A DNA stretch of 64,000 nt, taken from contig NZ_JBGCCT010000030.1 of NCBI RefSeq assembly GCF_041260665.1, positions 1 to 64,000 on the forward strand, read 5' to 3'. This DNA is from Catenulispora sp. GP43. Lineage in GTDB: Bacteria; Actinomycetota; Actinomycetes; Streptomycetales; Catenulisporaceae. Numbering within the stretch: the stretch's first letter is position 1; each line of letters begins with the position of its first letter. The notes below the pieces were generated by a model. It was not told where the DNA came from. It saw only the letters and a program-made list of their open reading frames with translations, and did no database searches. Shown in pieces: positions 54,456 through 63,370 of this stretch. A program made the position numbers and the translations under genes.

Positions 54456-55400
54456 ATGGCCTACGCCTTGGCCACTGAGCGGCTGCACGACGGCACCGAA
54501 CGCAGCACCGGCAGGTCGTCCTGGAAGGCGCTGCGCCGCGCCGCCGGACGCAACCTGCGCGCCCACGCGTTCCTGTTCGGCGCACTGGTCTGCTTCGCGC
54601 TGTTCACCTGGTACCCGATGGTCCGCGAGATCATCATGTCCTTCCAGCGCGTGCACCGCGGCCAGACGACGTGGGTGGGCCTGGGCAACTACCGCCAGAT
54701 CACCGCCGACCCGGAGTTCTGGCAGGCCTGGCGCAACACCGCGGAGTTCACGGCGCTGGCCCTGGTGTTCGGCTTCGCCGCGCCGTTCTGCGTGGCCATC
54801 GTCGTCAACGAGTTCCGCCACGCGCAGGGGTATCTGCGGATCCTGGTCTACCTGCCGGTGATGCTGCCGCCGGTGGCCGGGATCCTGCTGTTCAAGTACT
54901 TCATGGACCCCGGGTTCGGCCTGTTCAACCAGGCGCTGCATTTCCTGCACCTGCCCCGGTCCCAGTGGCTGGCGTCCAAGTCCTCCTCGATGCCCTCCCT
55001 GGTGGTGGTCTCGACGTGGAGCAACATGGGCACCGCGACGCTGGTGTACCTGGCGGCGCTGCAAGGGATTCCCGGAGACCTGTACGAAGCGGCCGAACTG
55101 GACGGTTGCAACGTCTTGCAGCGAATCCGGCACGTCACCATCCCGCAAACCCGGCTGATCCTGTCGCTGATGGCGATGCTGCAGATCGTCGCGACGATGC
55201 AGATGTTCACCGAGGCGTTCGTGCTGACCGGCGGCGGGCCCGAGGGGTCCACCACCACCGTCGTCTACCTGCTCTACAACTACGCGTTCAGTTACAACAA
55301 GTTCAACACCGCTGCCGCGCTCGGCGTGATCATGCTGCTGGTGCTGGCGTGCTTCTCCGCGATCTACATCGTGTTGGAACGACGCGGAAGCGAGGACTGA
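54456..55400 (+). CDS. ABC sugar permease (MalF-like)
   Basis: A 314-residue inner-membrane permease with six hydrophobic helices after a cytoplasmic N-terminus. The EAA loop that contacts the ATPase is EAAELDGCNVLQRIRHVTIP. Binding-protein-dependent transporter signatures run through the second half (MLQIVATMQMFTEAFVLTGGGP). The start at 54456 follows GGAAACGGAG. It is followed by the second permease after 3 bp. Confidence 0.93.
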   Translation: MAYALATERLHDGTERSTGRSSWKALRRAAGRNLRAHAFLFGALVCFALFTWYPMVREIIMSFQRVHRGQTTWVGLGNYRQITADPEFWQAWRNTAEFTALALVFGFAAPFCVAIVVNEFRHAQGYLRILVYLPVMLPPVAGILLFKYFMDPGFGLFNQALHFLHLPRSQWLASKSSSMPSLVVVSTWSNMGTATLVYLAALQGIPGDLYEAAELDGCNVLQRIRHVTIPQTRLILSLMAMLQIVATMQMFTEAFVLTGGGPEGSTTTVVYLLYNYAFSYNKFNTAAALGVIMLLVLACFSAIYIVLERRGSED

Positions 55401-55403
55401 GAC

Positions 55404-56348
55404 ATGACCCAGCTGAGGATCCAGCGGGCCCTGGATGCCCGGAATCGTTTCCACTCCCAGCGGCTCAAGGCCCCGGAGACCTATCACCGGACCCTGATAT
55501 CGCGCACCCAGCTGAACACCGTGCGGGGCAAGCGCCTGTACTGGATCGCGCTCACCGTGGCCCTGGCCCTGGCCACCCTGGTGTTCATCGGCCCGCTGTT
55601 CTGGATGGCCACCGGCGGCTTCAAGACCTCGCAGGAACTGGTCCGCAACCCCCCGGTCCTGCTGCCCGCGCACCCCTCCACCCACGCCTTCAACCTGGCC
55701 TGGAACCGGCTCGGGATGGCGCAGCTGCTGTGGAACACGATCGTCTACGCCGGCGGCGCGCTGGCGTTCCAGCTCATCTTCTGCGTGACCGCCGCGTACT
55801 CGCTGTCCAAGCTCCGGCCGATCTTCGGCAACTGGATCCTGGGCCTGATGCTGGCCTCGATGATGATCCCGGCCGCGGCGCTGGTCATCCCGCAGTACCT
55901 GACGGTGCTGGACCTGCCGCTGGTGCACTGGAACCTGCAGAACACACCGTGGGTGATCTGGCTGCCGACCGTGGCCAACGCCTTCAACGTGTTCCTGCTC
56001 AAGCGGTTCTTCGACTCCATCCCGAACGACCTGCTGGACGCGGCCGCGGTGGACGGCGCGGGCCCGCTGCGCACCCTGTGGCGCATCGTGCTGCCGTTGT
56101 CGCGGCCGATCCTCGGGGTGATCTCGATCTTCGCGGTGGTCGCGGTCTGGAAGGACTTCCTGTGGCCGCTGATCACCGTGCCGGCGCACGAGACGCTGAA
56201 CGTCGGCGTCAACACGGCCGCCACCTCCATGCCGGACAACGCACTGGTCGGCGGGCTGTTCCTGGCCTCGATCCCGACCATCGTGCTGTTCCTGATCTTC
56301 CAACGGAACATCATGTCCGGCCTGACGGCCGGCGCCGTCAAGGGCTGA
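55404..56348 (+). CDS. ABC sugar permease (MalG-like)
   Basis: The second permease subunit, 314 residues, six helices. EAA loop: LLDAAAVDGAGPLRTLWRIVLPLSRPI. It has the typical longer cytoplasmic N-terminus (about 45 residues) and the MalG pattern SMPDNALVGGLF near the end. It lies 3 bp after the first permease. No ATP-binding protein is encoded in the operon, so a shared multi-sugar ATPase (MsiK type) elsewhere is presumably used. Confidence 0.93.
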   Translation: MTQLRIQRALDARNRFHSQRLKAPETYHRTLISRTQLNTVRGKRLYWIALTVALALATLVFIGPLFWMATGGFKTSQELVRNPPVLLPAHPSTHAFNLAWNRLGMAQLLWNTIVYAGGALAFQLIFCVTAAYSLSKLRPIFGNWILGLMLASMMIPAAALVIPQYLTVLDLPLVHWNLQNTPWVIWLPTVANAFNVFLLKRFFDSIPNDLLDAAAVDGAGPLRTLWRIVLPLSRPILGVISIFAVVAVWKDFLWPLITVPAHETLNVGVNTAATSMPDNALVGGLFLASIPTIVLFLIFQRNIMSGLTAGAVKG

Positions 56349-56366
56349 CGGGGCCCTGATCCGTAT

Positions 56367-56387
56367 CGGACGGCGGACCGCCGTCCG
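56367..56387 (+). other. Hairpin before the GH13 gene
   Basis: CGGACGGCGG and CCGCCGTCCG, separated by one base, form a near-continuous palindrome 19 bp after the permease stop and well before the GH13 start. It may modulate read-through into the glucosidase gene. Confidence 0.5.
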
Positions 56388-56460
56388 CCGTTCCCCCGTC
56401 CCTTTCACCGTCGGCTGTCCCGCCGTCGTGTCTGCTTCGAGTACAGAGAGCAGGTTCCCG

Positions 56461-58095
56461 GTGTCCGCGCATACTTCCCAAGCGCCTTGGTGGCGCTCGG
56501 CCGCCATCTACCAGATCTACCCGCGCAGCTTCGCCGACGGGTCCGGCGACGGCATGGGCGACCTGGCCGGCGTCCGCGCCCGGCTGCCGTACCTGGCCGA
56601 GCTCGGCGTGGACGCGGTGTGGTTCAACCCCTGGTACCTGTCCCCGCAGGCCGACGGCGGCTACGACGTCACCGACTACCGGATCATCGACCCGCTGTTC
56701 GGGACCGTGGACGACGCCGAGGCGCTGATCGCCGAGGCGCACGAGCTGGGCATCCGCGTGGTCGTGGACATCGTGCCGAACCACACCTCCTCGGCGAACC
56801 CCTGGTTCCAGGCCGCGCTGAAGGCCGGCCCCGGCTCGCCGGAGCGCGAGCGCTTCTGGTTCCGGCCCGGCCGCGGATCGGACGGCGAACTGCCGCCGAC
56901 CAACTGGCAGGGCATGTTCGGCGGCCAGACCTGGACCCGGGTGATCGAGCCGGACGGCGAGCCCGGGGAGTGGTACCTGCACCTGTTCGACCCGGCGCAG
57001 CCGGACTTCAACTGGCAGCACCCCGATGTGCCGGGGGAGTTCCAGGACGTGCTGCGGTTCTGGTTCGACCGGGGAGCCGACGGCTTCCGCATAGACTCGG
57101 CAGCGCTGCTGGTCAAGGACCCGGCGCTGCCGGACCAGGTCGGCGGGGACGACTCGGCGTTCGTCGACCGCGAGGACGTCCACGCCATCTACCGCTCCTG
57201 GCGCGAGGTCTCGGACTCGTACGAGGGCGACAGGGTCCTGATCGGCGAGATCTGGCTGCCGGACGCCGCGCGCCTGGCCCGCTACCTCGGCCCGGACGAG
57301 ATGCACACCGTCTTCAACTTCCCCTACCTGGGCTGCGCCTGGGAGGCGGACAAGCTCCGCGAGGTGATCGACGAGACGCTGAGCCTGCACACCCCGGTCG
57401 GCGCCCCCCCGACCTGGGTGCTGTCCAACCACGACGTGGACCGGGTGGTGACCCGCTACGGCCGCGAGGACACCTCGTTCGCGATCTACGCCCGGCAGCT
57501 GGGCCGGCCGGTGGACCTGGAGCTGGGGACGCGGCGGGCCCGGGCCTCGGCCCTGCTGACCCAGGCGCTGCCCGGCTCGGTGTACATCTACCAGGGCGAG
57601 GAACTGGGCCTGTGGGAGGTCGAGGACATCCCCGACGACCTGCGCCAGGACCCGATGTGGGAGCGCAAGGGCCGCAACCCGGCCGACCCGGGCCGGGACG
57701 GCTGCCGGGTGCCGCTGCCGTGGTCCGGCAGCGAGCCGCCGTTCGGCTTCAGCCCGCAGGACGCCCGGGCCGAGCCCTGGCTGCCGCAGCCGGAGGCGTG
57801 GAAGGACTACACGGCCGAGGGACAGCTGAACGATCCGGCCTCGATGCTGACGCTCTACACCAAGGCCCTGCGCTTGCGGCGCGAGACCGAGGGGCTCGGC
57901 GACGGGCCGTTCGCCTGGCTGGAGGCGCCCGAGGGCATGCTGGTCTTCGAGCGCGGCCCCGGATTCGTGTGCGCGGTGAACTTCGGCCCGCGACCGTCGG
58001 ACCAGCCGGTCGCGGGCCGAGTGCTGCTGGCCAGCGGGCCGTTGACGGCGGAGGGCCGGATCCCGGCCGACACCGCCGTCTGGATCGCCCGCTAG
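56461..58095 (+). CDS. GH13 alpha-glucosidase
   Basis: A 544-residue (alpha/beta)8 glycosidase for oligosaccharides with alpha-1,4 or alpha-1,6 links. Conserved regions: DIVPNHTS, the nucleophile Asp in GFRIDSA, the acid/base Glu in IGEIW and the stabiliser Asp in LSNHDVDR. There is no signal peptide, so it acts on imported sugars. Agarase-type or CBM domains are absent. The GTG at 56461 has AGAGAGCAGG upstream; a GTG at 56428 is an in-frame alternative. The stop overlaps the convergent RsbW-like gene by 4 bp. Confidence 0.94.
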   Translation: MSAHTSQAPWWRSAAIYQIYPRSFADGSGDGMGDLAGVRARLPYLAELGVDAVWFNPWYLSPQADGGYDVTDYRIIDPLFGTVDDAEALIAEAHELGIRVVVDIVPNHTSSANPWFQAALKAGPGSPERERFWFRPGRGSDGELPPTNWQGMFGGQTWTRVIEPDGEPGEWYLHLFDPAQPDFNWQHPDVPGEFQDVLRFWFDRGADGFRIDSAALLVKDPALPDQVGGDDSAFVDREDVHAIYRSWREVSDSYEGDRVLIGEIWLPDAARLARYLGPDEMHTVFNFPYLGCAWEADKLREVIDETLSLHTPVGAPPTWVLSNHDVDRVVTRYGREDTSFAIYARQLGRPVDLELGTRRARASALLTQALPGSVYIYQGEELGLWEVEDIPDDLRQDPMWERKGRNPADPGRDGCRVPLPWSGSEPPFGFSPQDARAEPWLPQPEAWKDYTAEGQLNDPASMLTLYTKALRLRRETEGLGDGPFAWLEAPEGMLVFERGPGFVCAVNFGPRPSDQPVAGRVLLASGPLTAEGRIPADTAVWIAR

Positions 58096-58841
58096 GCCTT
58101 CCCCCCGTCCTCGCCGCCGGCGGGCCCTCCCGCGGGTCCGCCGGCGGAGCTGTGTGCGGGCCCGGTTCCGGATGCTGATCCGGGTCCGGGCGCCGATTCT
58201 GTTCTGGACGCCGACTCGGTTCCGGACGCCAACCCGGGGCCGGGCGCCGTTCCGGGGCCGGGCTGCGAAGCGGACCGCGGTCCGACCGGACCAGGGCCGG
58301 ACCAGGGCACCGGACTTCTCCCGGACCTTGAAGTATCAGTGTCCTGACGTCCGACCTCGAATGACACGGTCTTGCCGGCCTCGCCGATGTCCACACCGAA
58401 CCGGTCCACGGTCAGCTCGACCAGGTCCAGCCCGCGGCCGCACACGTCCTCGCCGCCGGCGTGCCGGGGCCGCGGCGGGTGGACCGAGCAGTCGGCGACC
58501 TCGCAGGTCACCGTGCCGGCCCGGATCCGTGCGGAGACCGTCACCGGCCCGGCGCCGTGCACCACGGCGTTGGTCGCGACCTCGCTGTAGGCCAGCACCA
58601 CGCGGTCGGCGTCCTCGCCGGCGCCCCAGGCCTGCTCGACGGCGGCGGCCAGCCAGCGCCGGGACAGGCTCACGTCCAGGGCCGAGCCCGGGAACGACCA
58701 GTACAAAGCAGTGTTCTGCGGTACCGCGGGCTGCGGCGCCGGCTCGGAGCCGGACGCGCAGTCGCGGACCGCCACCCCGCCGCCGGCGCCTTGCTGGCCG
58801 GTTCGGCACGCCGCCGGAGCGGGGTGGCGTAATTGCTGCAT
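58092..58841 (-). CDS. RsbW-like ATP-binding protein with repetitive tail
   Basis: A 249-residue GHKL ATPase of the class scattered through actinobacterial genomes next to XRE and DUF397 genes. The N-box Asn is present (YSEVATNAVVHGAGP) and G2 is GRGLDLVELTVDRFGVD; a Cys-rich patch (CEVADC, VCGRGL) lies between. After the domain (about residue 165) comes a Gly/Ser/Pro/Glu tail with imperfect repeats such as [20 protein letters not shown]. It is probably a serine kinase or anti-sigma-like switch. The ATG at 58841 was chosen because the upstream extension lacks coding character. Confidence 0.85.
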   Translation of the reverse strand: MQQLRHPAPAACRTGQQGAGGGVAVRDCASGSEPAPQPAVPQNTALYWSFPGSALDVSLSRRWLAAAVEQAWGAGEDADRVVLAYSEVATNAVVHGAGPVTVSARIRAGTVTCEVADCSVHPPRPRHAGGEDVCGRGLDLVELTVDRFGVDIGEAGKTVSFEVGRQDTDTSRSGRSPVPWSGPGPVGPRSASQPGPGTAPGPGLASGTESASRTESAPGPGSASGTGPAHSSAGGPAGGPAGGEDGGKA

Positions 58842-59007
58842 GAGGGCCTCACATCGTCGATGTCTGCGCGATCCGTCTCCCCCAGCGCGCACCCCACAAT
58901 GAAATATCCCACCGCGCGCCGGGCGCCGCAGGGGAATCCCTGAAATCGCCGGGGCCGGGTCGGGCACAATGGCTCGCATCGCAAAAGCGAACCGCAGGGG
59001 GTTGGCG

Positions 59008-59967
59008 ATGACATCCGCAGAAGTCCCCGGACCCGCCACCGGAACAGCGCCGGACGGCGAGCCGGACGAACCCGACGGCGCCCTCGAGCGCGCGGCCCGG
59101 GTCCCGGCCGGGCCCTCGGCGCCGCCGATCCGCCGCCGCCGGCTCGGCGCGGCGCTGCGCCGGCTCCGGCTCAGCGCCGGACTCACGCTGCAGGGCGCGG
59201 CCGAGCGGCTGGAGATCTCGGACTCGACCCTGTCCCGGCTGGAGAACGGCCAGGGCCGGCTGCGGCGCATCGACGTGGCGGCGGCGCTGGACGTGTACGG
59301 CGTCCAGGACGAGGACCTGCGCACGACTTTACTGAACCTGACCGGCCAGATCAGGGACAAGGGCTGGTGGCAGTACTACCGGCGGGCCATCCCGGAGCCG
59401 TACGCGGACTACATCAGCGTGGAGGCCGCGGCCACGTCGATCGACGCGCACACGGTGCAGCTGGTGCACGGCCTGCTGCAGACCGAGGCCTACACCCGGG
59501 CGCTGGCCGAGGCCTGGCGGATCCGCGCTGAACCGCTCGATGTGGACGCGCTGGTCGCCGTCCGCCGCACCCGGCAGCGCATGCTCGGCGGCGACGAACC
59601 GCTGCGGCTGCGGCTGGTGATGCACGAGAGCGCGCTCCGCCAGGGAGTCGGAGGACCGCAGGTGATGCGGGGTCAGATCGAACGCGTCATCGAGGAATCC
59701 CGCCGGCCCAATATCACCATCCAGATCATCACCCATTCAGCAGGCGCATATTCAGGGCTCGACGAGCCGTTCGCGATTGTAGGCTTTGGGAATCCTCTGG
59801 AACACGACGTGGTATGCCTGGACAACCTGACGCGGACGCATTTCCTGGAGACCGTCGACGAGGTGCGCAATTACGCGTCGGTGTTCGACCAGCTGCGTGC
59901 CGCGGCGCTTTCCCCCGAACGGTCGGCGCTCTGGCTGGCCGACCTGCTGACGAAGATGGAGAGCTAG
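59008..59967 (+). CDS. XRE-family regulator with DUF5753 domain
   Basis: A 319-residue transcription factor. After a Pro/Glu-rich N-terminus the HTH is RRRRLGAALRRLRLSAGLTLQGAAERLEISDSTLSRLENGQG (about 40-80). The DUF5753 domain follows (about 130-310: GWWQYYRRAIPEPYADYISVEAAATSI, VHGLLQTEAYTRAL, NITIQIITHSAGAYSGLDEPFAI). These proteins control secondary metabolism and development in many actinobacteria. AGGGGG 6 nt before the ATG at 59008 favours that start; an ATG at 58969 is in frame and could serve a leaderless message. It is divergent from the RsbW-like gene. Confidence 0.9.
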   Translation: MTSAEVPGPATGTAPDGEPDEPDGALERAARVPAGPSAPPIRRRRLGAALRRLRLSAGLTLQGAAERLEISDSTLSRLENGQGRLRRIDVAAALDVYGVQDEDLRTTLLNLTGQIRDKGWWQYYRRAIPEPYADYISVEAAATSIDAHTVQLVHGLLQTEAYTRALAEAWRIRAEPLDVDALVAVRRTRQRMLGGDEPLRLRLVMHESALRQGVGGPQVMRGQIERVIEESRRPNITIQIITHSAGAYSGLDEPFAIVGFGNPLEHDVVCLDNLTRTHFLETVDEVRNYASVFDQLRAAALSPERSALWLADLLTKMES

Positions 59968-60228
59968 TTGAGCACCAGCGCAACACCGAATTCGACCCCT
60001 GAGAACGGAGCCGCCCCGCACGAGACCCTCCTGACCGGCGCCGCGTGGCGCAAGAGCAGCTACAGCAACAACGCGAACAACTGTGTCGAAGTCGCACTGC
60101 TGCCAAACGGTGGGGTCGGAGTGCGACACTCACGGCGGCCTGACGCCGAAGTGATCATCTACTCGCGCTCCGAATGGGCTGCTTTCGTTGCTGGAGTGAA
60201 GGATGAGGAGTTCGATCTGAACAGCTGA
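59968..60228 (+). CDS. DUF397-domain protein
   Basis: An 86-residue acidic protein of the DUF397 family, almost always encoded directly after an XRE-DUF5753 gene (BldB-like set). The core reads AAWRKSSYSNNANNCVEVALLPNGGVGVRHSRRPDAEVIIYSRSEWAAFVAGVKDEEFDL. The TTG start at 59968 follows the TAG of the XRE gene immediately, with GGAGAG just upstream. Proteins of this type are thought to bind and modulate their XRE partner. Confidence 0.92.
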   Translation: MSTSATPNSTPENGAAPHETLLTGAAWRKSSYSNNANNCVEVALLPNGGVGVRHSRRPDAEVIIYSRSEWAAFVAGVKDEEFDLNS

Positions 60229-60236
60229 GGCGCTAC

Positions 60237-60266
60237 GGGCCCCGCACCGGATCGGTTTCGGGGCCC
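60237..60266. terminator. Hairpin after the DUF397 gene
   Basis: GGGCCCCG (60237-60244) and CGGGGCCC (60259-60266) form a perfect 8-bp stem with a 14-nt loop between two convergent genes. Confidence 0.6.
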
Positions 60267-60300
60267 GGTCCAAACCAGGACCCGCGAGACGCCTTCGACA

Positions 60301-62739
60301 CTAGGCCGATTCGCTCGACCGGCTGTCCAGCTCAGCGCTGATCACGTCGCGCAAAGCGTTTGCTGACGGATCGGCAAACGAGCCGAGCAGATCCAGTGCC
60401 TCGGTTCGACAGCCACGCGCCTTCTGGTGCTCACCAATGCGATCAAGGGCTATGGCAAGGTCGTGCAGGTCGTTGGAGAGTTGCCACATGCTGTCGCTGT
60501 CACGATGTCCGGCGACGGCGCGGCCCAAGAACGACGCGGCTTCGTCCCACCGCTGAAGTTGCAGGAACGCCCGGCCTGACAACGCCCAGGCCGTAGCCTC
60601 CGACTGGGGGTTGCGCAACTCGCGGAACGCCGACCCCGCACGCTGACTCGAGACCAGCGCGTCGGCAGGCGCTCCTTCAGCAAGTTGGAGCCGGGCGAAG
60701 TCAAGATTCATATGGCCTCCGTAGTTGGCGGCCAACGAAATCTCCCGCATACCCGCCGACGTCTCCTCGAGCGTGGCGCGCGCCTCCGGGAGGCGTCCGA
60801 GCTGGCACAGGGTTCGCCCGAGAAAGTTCATGGCATCGAGTTCGTAGACCCGATCACCGACCTCCCGTAGCACGTCGATGCTCTCTTCGAGCAGCGGCAA
60901 AGCGCGATCCGGATCACCGAACTCCAGCCATGCCTCGCCCAGATTCGACAGAAGCAATCCCACAAGGACACGGTCGCGCAGCTCGCGAGCGATACTCAAC
61001 GCAGTGGACAGGTGAGTAACGGTCGGATCCATATTGTGAGCCCAGAGCTCGACGAGCCCTAGACCGTTTTCGGCATGCAGCAACCCCCGCCGGCTACCCA
61101 GCTGCGCGTACAGTCTGGCTGCCTCGCTATAGTGAAGTCTGGATTCCGAAAACCTTCGCGCTAGTCGCTCGTCGACTGCGAAACACGTTTCGATGGCAGC
61201 CTCACCGAAGGCATCAGAACTCGATCGGGCTGCCTCACCGCCTGCGCGTTGCAGCTCAATCCACGTGTTGAGCGGATCCGCCCTGAGGCCGATCTCCTTG
61301 ACCAGCACCGGAATCTGCCATGAGGCGCGATGGAAGCCGATATCGCCTGCAGCCCGTACCGCCGCCATGAGGTTCGTCCGCTCTGCTTCATACCACGCGA
61401 CAGCAGCCTCGGCATCTGAGAAGACAGGAACGCTGATGTCAGACCACGATTGGTCTGCATCCCTCGAGAGAACATCCTCTCTCGAAAGAACATACAGACT
61501 GCCGCCGACCAGCTCGGCCGCATTGCTCGCCGTACGAACGTAGAACATCAGAATCCGCCTGATGGCATCTGTCCGTTCATCGACGGTGTCAACCGAGTGG
61601 GCCTGGTCAGCGGCATAGGCACGGAGCAGGTCATGGAACTGGTAACGGCCTAGCCCCAGGTCTTCCAAAAGATGTGCGTCTACCAGCGCGTCGAGCAAAC
61701 GTCGAGTCCTGCTTGTGGGCAGCTCCGCCAAGGCGGCAGCGACGGGCAGACCGAATTCCGGACTGGGATGAAGCCCCAGACGGCGAAACAGGCGGGCGGC
61801 CTCCTCCGGCAGAGCCCGGTACGACCAAGCGAACACTGTACGGACCGCAGCAGCATCGTCGTCGCCGGTCGACAACGCATCCCACAGCGCCGATTCGTCG
61901 CGCAGATCGGCGATCAGCTCGGGCAACGGCATACGCGGCCGCGCCGCAGCGCGCTCAGCAGCGATGCGTAGTGCCAACGGCAAGTAGGCACACAGCCGAG
62001 CCAGTTCTGCCAGCTCCTCCTGCGGGTCCTCATGTCGATAGTCACTGGTCGTCTCCTGGAGAAGCCTCACCGATTCCGCCGATGAGAGAGTCGTAACGCT
62101 GACTCGGTGTGCGCCATCTCGAGCGACGAGCCCTGACAAACTGCTGCGGCTGGTAACCAGCACCCGGCAGGTCTGAGAGCCTGGTAGCAGCGGTCGGACC
62201 TGTGCGACGGCGGCCGCGTTGTCCAGCACGATCAACATCCGGCGGCCGGCCGCGAATGAGCGGAACATTTCCGCCCGCGCTTCTTCAGCGGCGGGAATGC
62301 GCTCCGGTGAAACACCGAGGGCCCGCAAGAACCGCTCGAGCGCTTCGTTGGCGGAGACCGGCTCGCCTGGATCGTAGCCTCGAAGGTTAACGTAAAGCTG
62401 CCCATCGGGGAACCGCTCGCGAATACGATTCGCCCACCTTACTGCCAGCGATGTTTTGCCCACTCCAGCCGTCCCCACCAACACGGTGAGTCCGGCGCTG
62501 TCGGAATCGCCCAAGACTATGTCGAGACGGCCAAGTTCATCGAGACGGTTGACGAACCCACGAACGTCGCTCGGCAGTTGCTGCGGCAGCAGCGCCGCCT
62601 CTGTCGAATCCTTGGTGTGGAAGTGAATTCCGCCACTGATATCCCGGGCCTGCACCGTGTCGCGAGACGACCCTGACAGCTCCGAATGAGTCGCCCCCGG
62701 TCGCGAAGCCTCGTCCTGTCCTCGCTGTGATTCCGCCAT
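60301..62739 (-). CDS. STAND NTPase: NB-ARC domain with TPR repeats
   Basis: An 812-residue signalling ATPase. After a polar N-terminus comes the short conserved-looking motif VQARDISGGIHFH (about 29-41). The NB-ARC domain has Walker A LVGTAGVGKTSLAV (about 88-100), Walker B RRMLIVLDNA, the RNBS-like LVTSRSSL and the GLPLAL-type YLPLALRIAAERAA. A winged-helix segment (FRRLGLHPSPEFGL) follows. The C-terminal half is TPR-like helical pairs with repeated Ala/Leu/Gly positions. Codon use is less GC3-biased than in neighbours, hinting at transfer. No output enzyme domain is attached. It may be a regulator or an immune-type switch. An in-frame GTG at 62757 is an alternative start. Confidence 0.88.
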   Translation of the reverse strand: MAESQRGQDEASRPGATHSELSGSSRDTVQARDISGGIHFHTKDSTEAALLPQQLPSDVRGFVNRLDELGRLDIVLGDSDSAGLTVLVGTAGVGKTSLAVRWANRIRERFPDGQLYVNLRGYDPGEPVSANEALERFLRALGVSPERIPAAEEARAEMFRSFAAGRRMLIVLDNAAAVAQVRPLLPGSQTCRVLVTSRSSLSGLVARDGAHRVSVTTLSSAESVRLLQETTSDYRHEDPQEELAELARLCAYLPLALRIAAERAAARPRMPLPELIADLRDESALWDALSTGDDDAAAVRTVFAWSYRALPEEAARLFRRLGLHPSPEFGLPVAAALAELPTSRTRRLLDALVDAHLLEDLGLGRYQFHDLLRAYAADQAHSVDTVDERTDAIRRILMFYVRTASNAAELVGGSLYVLSREDVLSRDADQSWSDISVPVFSDAEAAVAWYEAERTNLMAAVRAAGDIGFHRASWQIPVLVKEIGLRADPLNTWIELQRAGGEAARSSSDAFGEAAIETCFAVDERLARRFSESRLHYSEAARLYAQLGSRRGLLHAENGLGLVELWAHNMDPTVTHLSTALSIARELRDRVLVGLLLSNLGEAWLEFGDPDRALPLLEESIDVLREVGDRVYELDAMNFLGRTLCQLGRLPEARATLEETSAGMREISLAANYGGHMNLDFARLQLAEGAPADALVSSQRAGSAFRELRNPQSEATAWALSGRAFLQLQRWDEAASFLGRAVAGHRDSDSMWQLSNDLHDLAIALDRIGEHQKARGCRTEALDLLGSFADPSANALRDVISAELDSRSSESA

Positions 62740-62919
62740 GATCCCCCTCACCGACACGTCACACCGGGCGATAAATAACAGTAGTCTGATTTACAGGCTC
62801 TCGGCAGGTGTCGCTGCTGCGCCCTGTCCCCGGCGCTGGGGCCCGTTCTGTCCGTTTCGGTTCGACCCGGCCGCGTGGCCGTGAGCACCGACGCACAGGC
62901 CGTCCGCGCAGGTGAGAGG

Positions 62920-63345
62920 ATGGCCCCCATGCCCCACCAAGGCGAGCAGCCCGTCTCCCCCGCCGACCCCCCGGAACACCCCCAGGACCACCCCCAGCAC
63001 CACCACCCGGACCACGCCGACCCCGCCGAACGCACCCTGCCGGACCCGGTCGTGGAAACCGCCGTCGGCTTCCTGGACCTGCTGGCCGAACCCAGCCGCC
63101 TGCGTCTGCTGTGGGCCCTGCGCGAGGGCGAACTCGGCGTCGGCGCCCTGGCCGAGACAGCCGGCTGCACCCCCACCGCCGCCAGCCAGCATCTGGCCAA
63201 ACTCCGCCTCGGCGGCCTGGTCGAACAGCGCGCCGAAGGTCGGGCCCGCCTCTACCGCCTGCGCGGCAGCCACATCAAGCGGCTGGTCGAGGAGGTCGTG
63301 GGGCACGCGGAGCACGCGGTCCGCGGCATCCCGTACGACTTGTGA
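62920..63345 (+). CDS. ArsR-family metal-responsive repressor with His-rich N-terminus
   Basis: A 141-residue ArsR/SmtB repressor. The N-terminus is His/Pro/Asp-rich (EHPQDHPQHHHPDHADP, about 19-35). The winged helix is VGALAETAGCTPTAASQHLAKLRLGGLVEQRAEGRARLYRL. In the alpha5 helix His118, His129 and His132 (SHIKRLVEEVVGHAEH) match the spacing of the CzrA/SmtB zinc site; its fourth ligand, Asp in CzrA, is not kept. It should sense Zn, Ni or Co. No transporter gene lies beside it here, so the target is elsewhere. In-frame starts at 62875 (GTG) and 62929 also exist. Confidence 0.85.
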   Translation: MAPMPHQGEQPVSPADPPEHPQDHPQHHHPDHADPAERTLPDPVVETAVGFLDLLAEPSRLRLLWALREGELGVGALAETAGCTPTAASQHLAKLRLGGLVEQRAEGRARLYRLRGSHIKRLVEEVVGHAEHAVRGIPYDL

Positions 63346-63370
63346 CTTATGACCTGTGGGCAGTCAGGGC

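Noticed and set aside
54252-56507. A 751-codon open frame opposite the sugar permeases
   Set aside because: It spans three clear genes on the other strand and has no start signal or motif.
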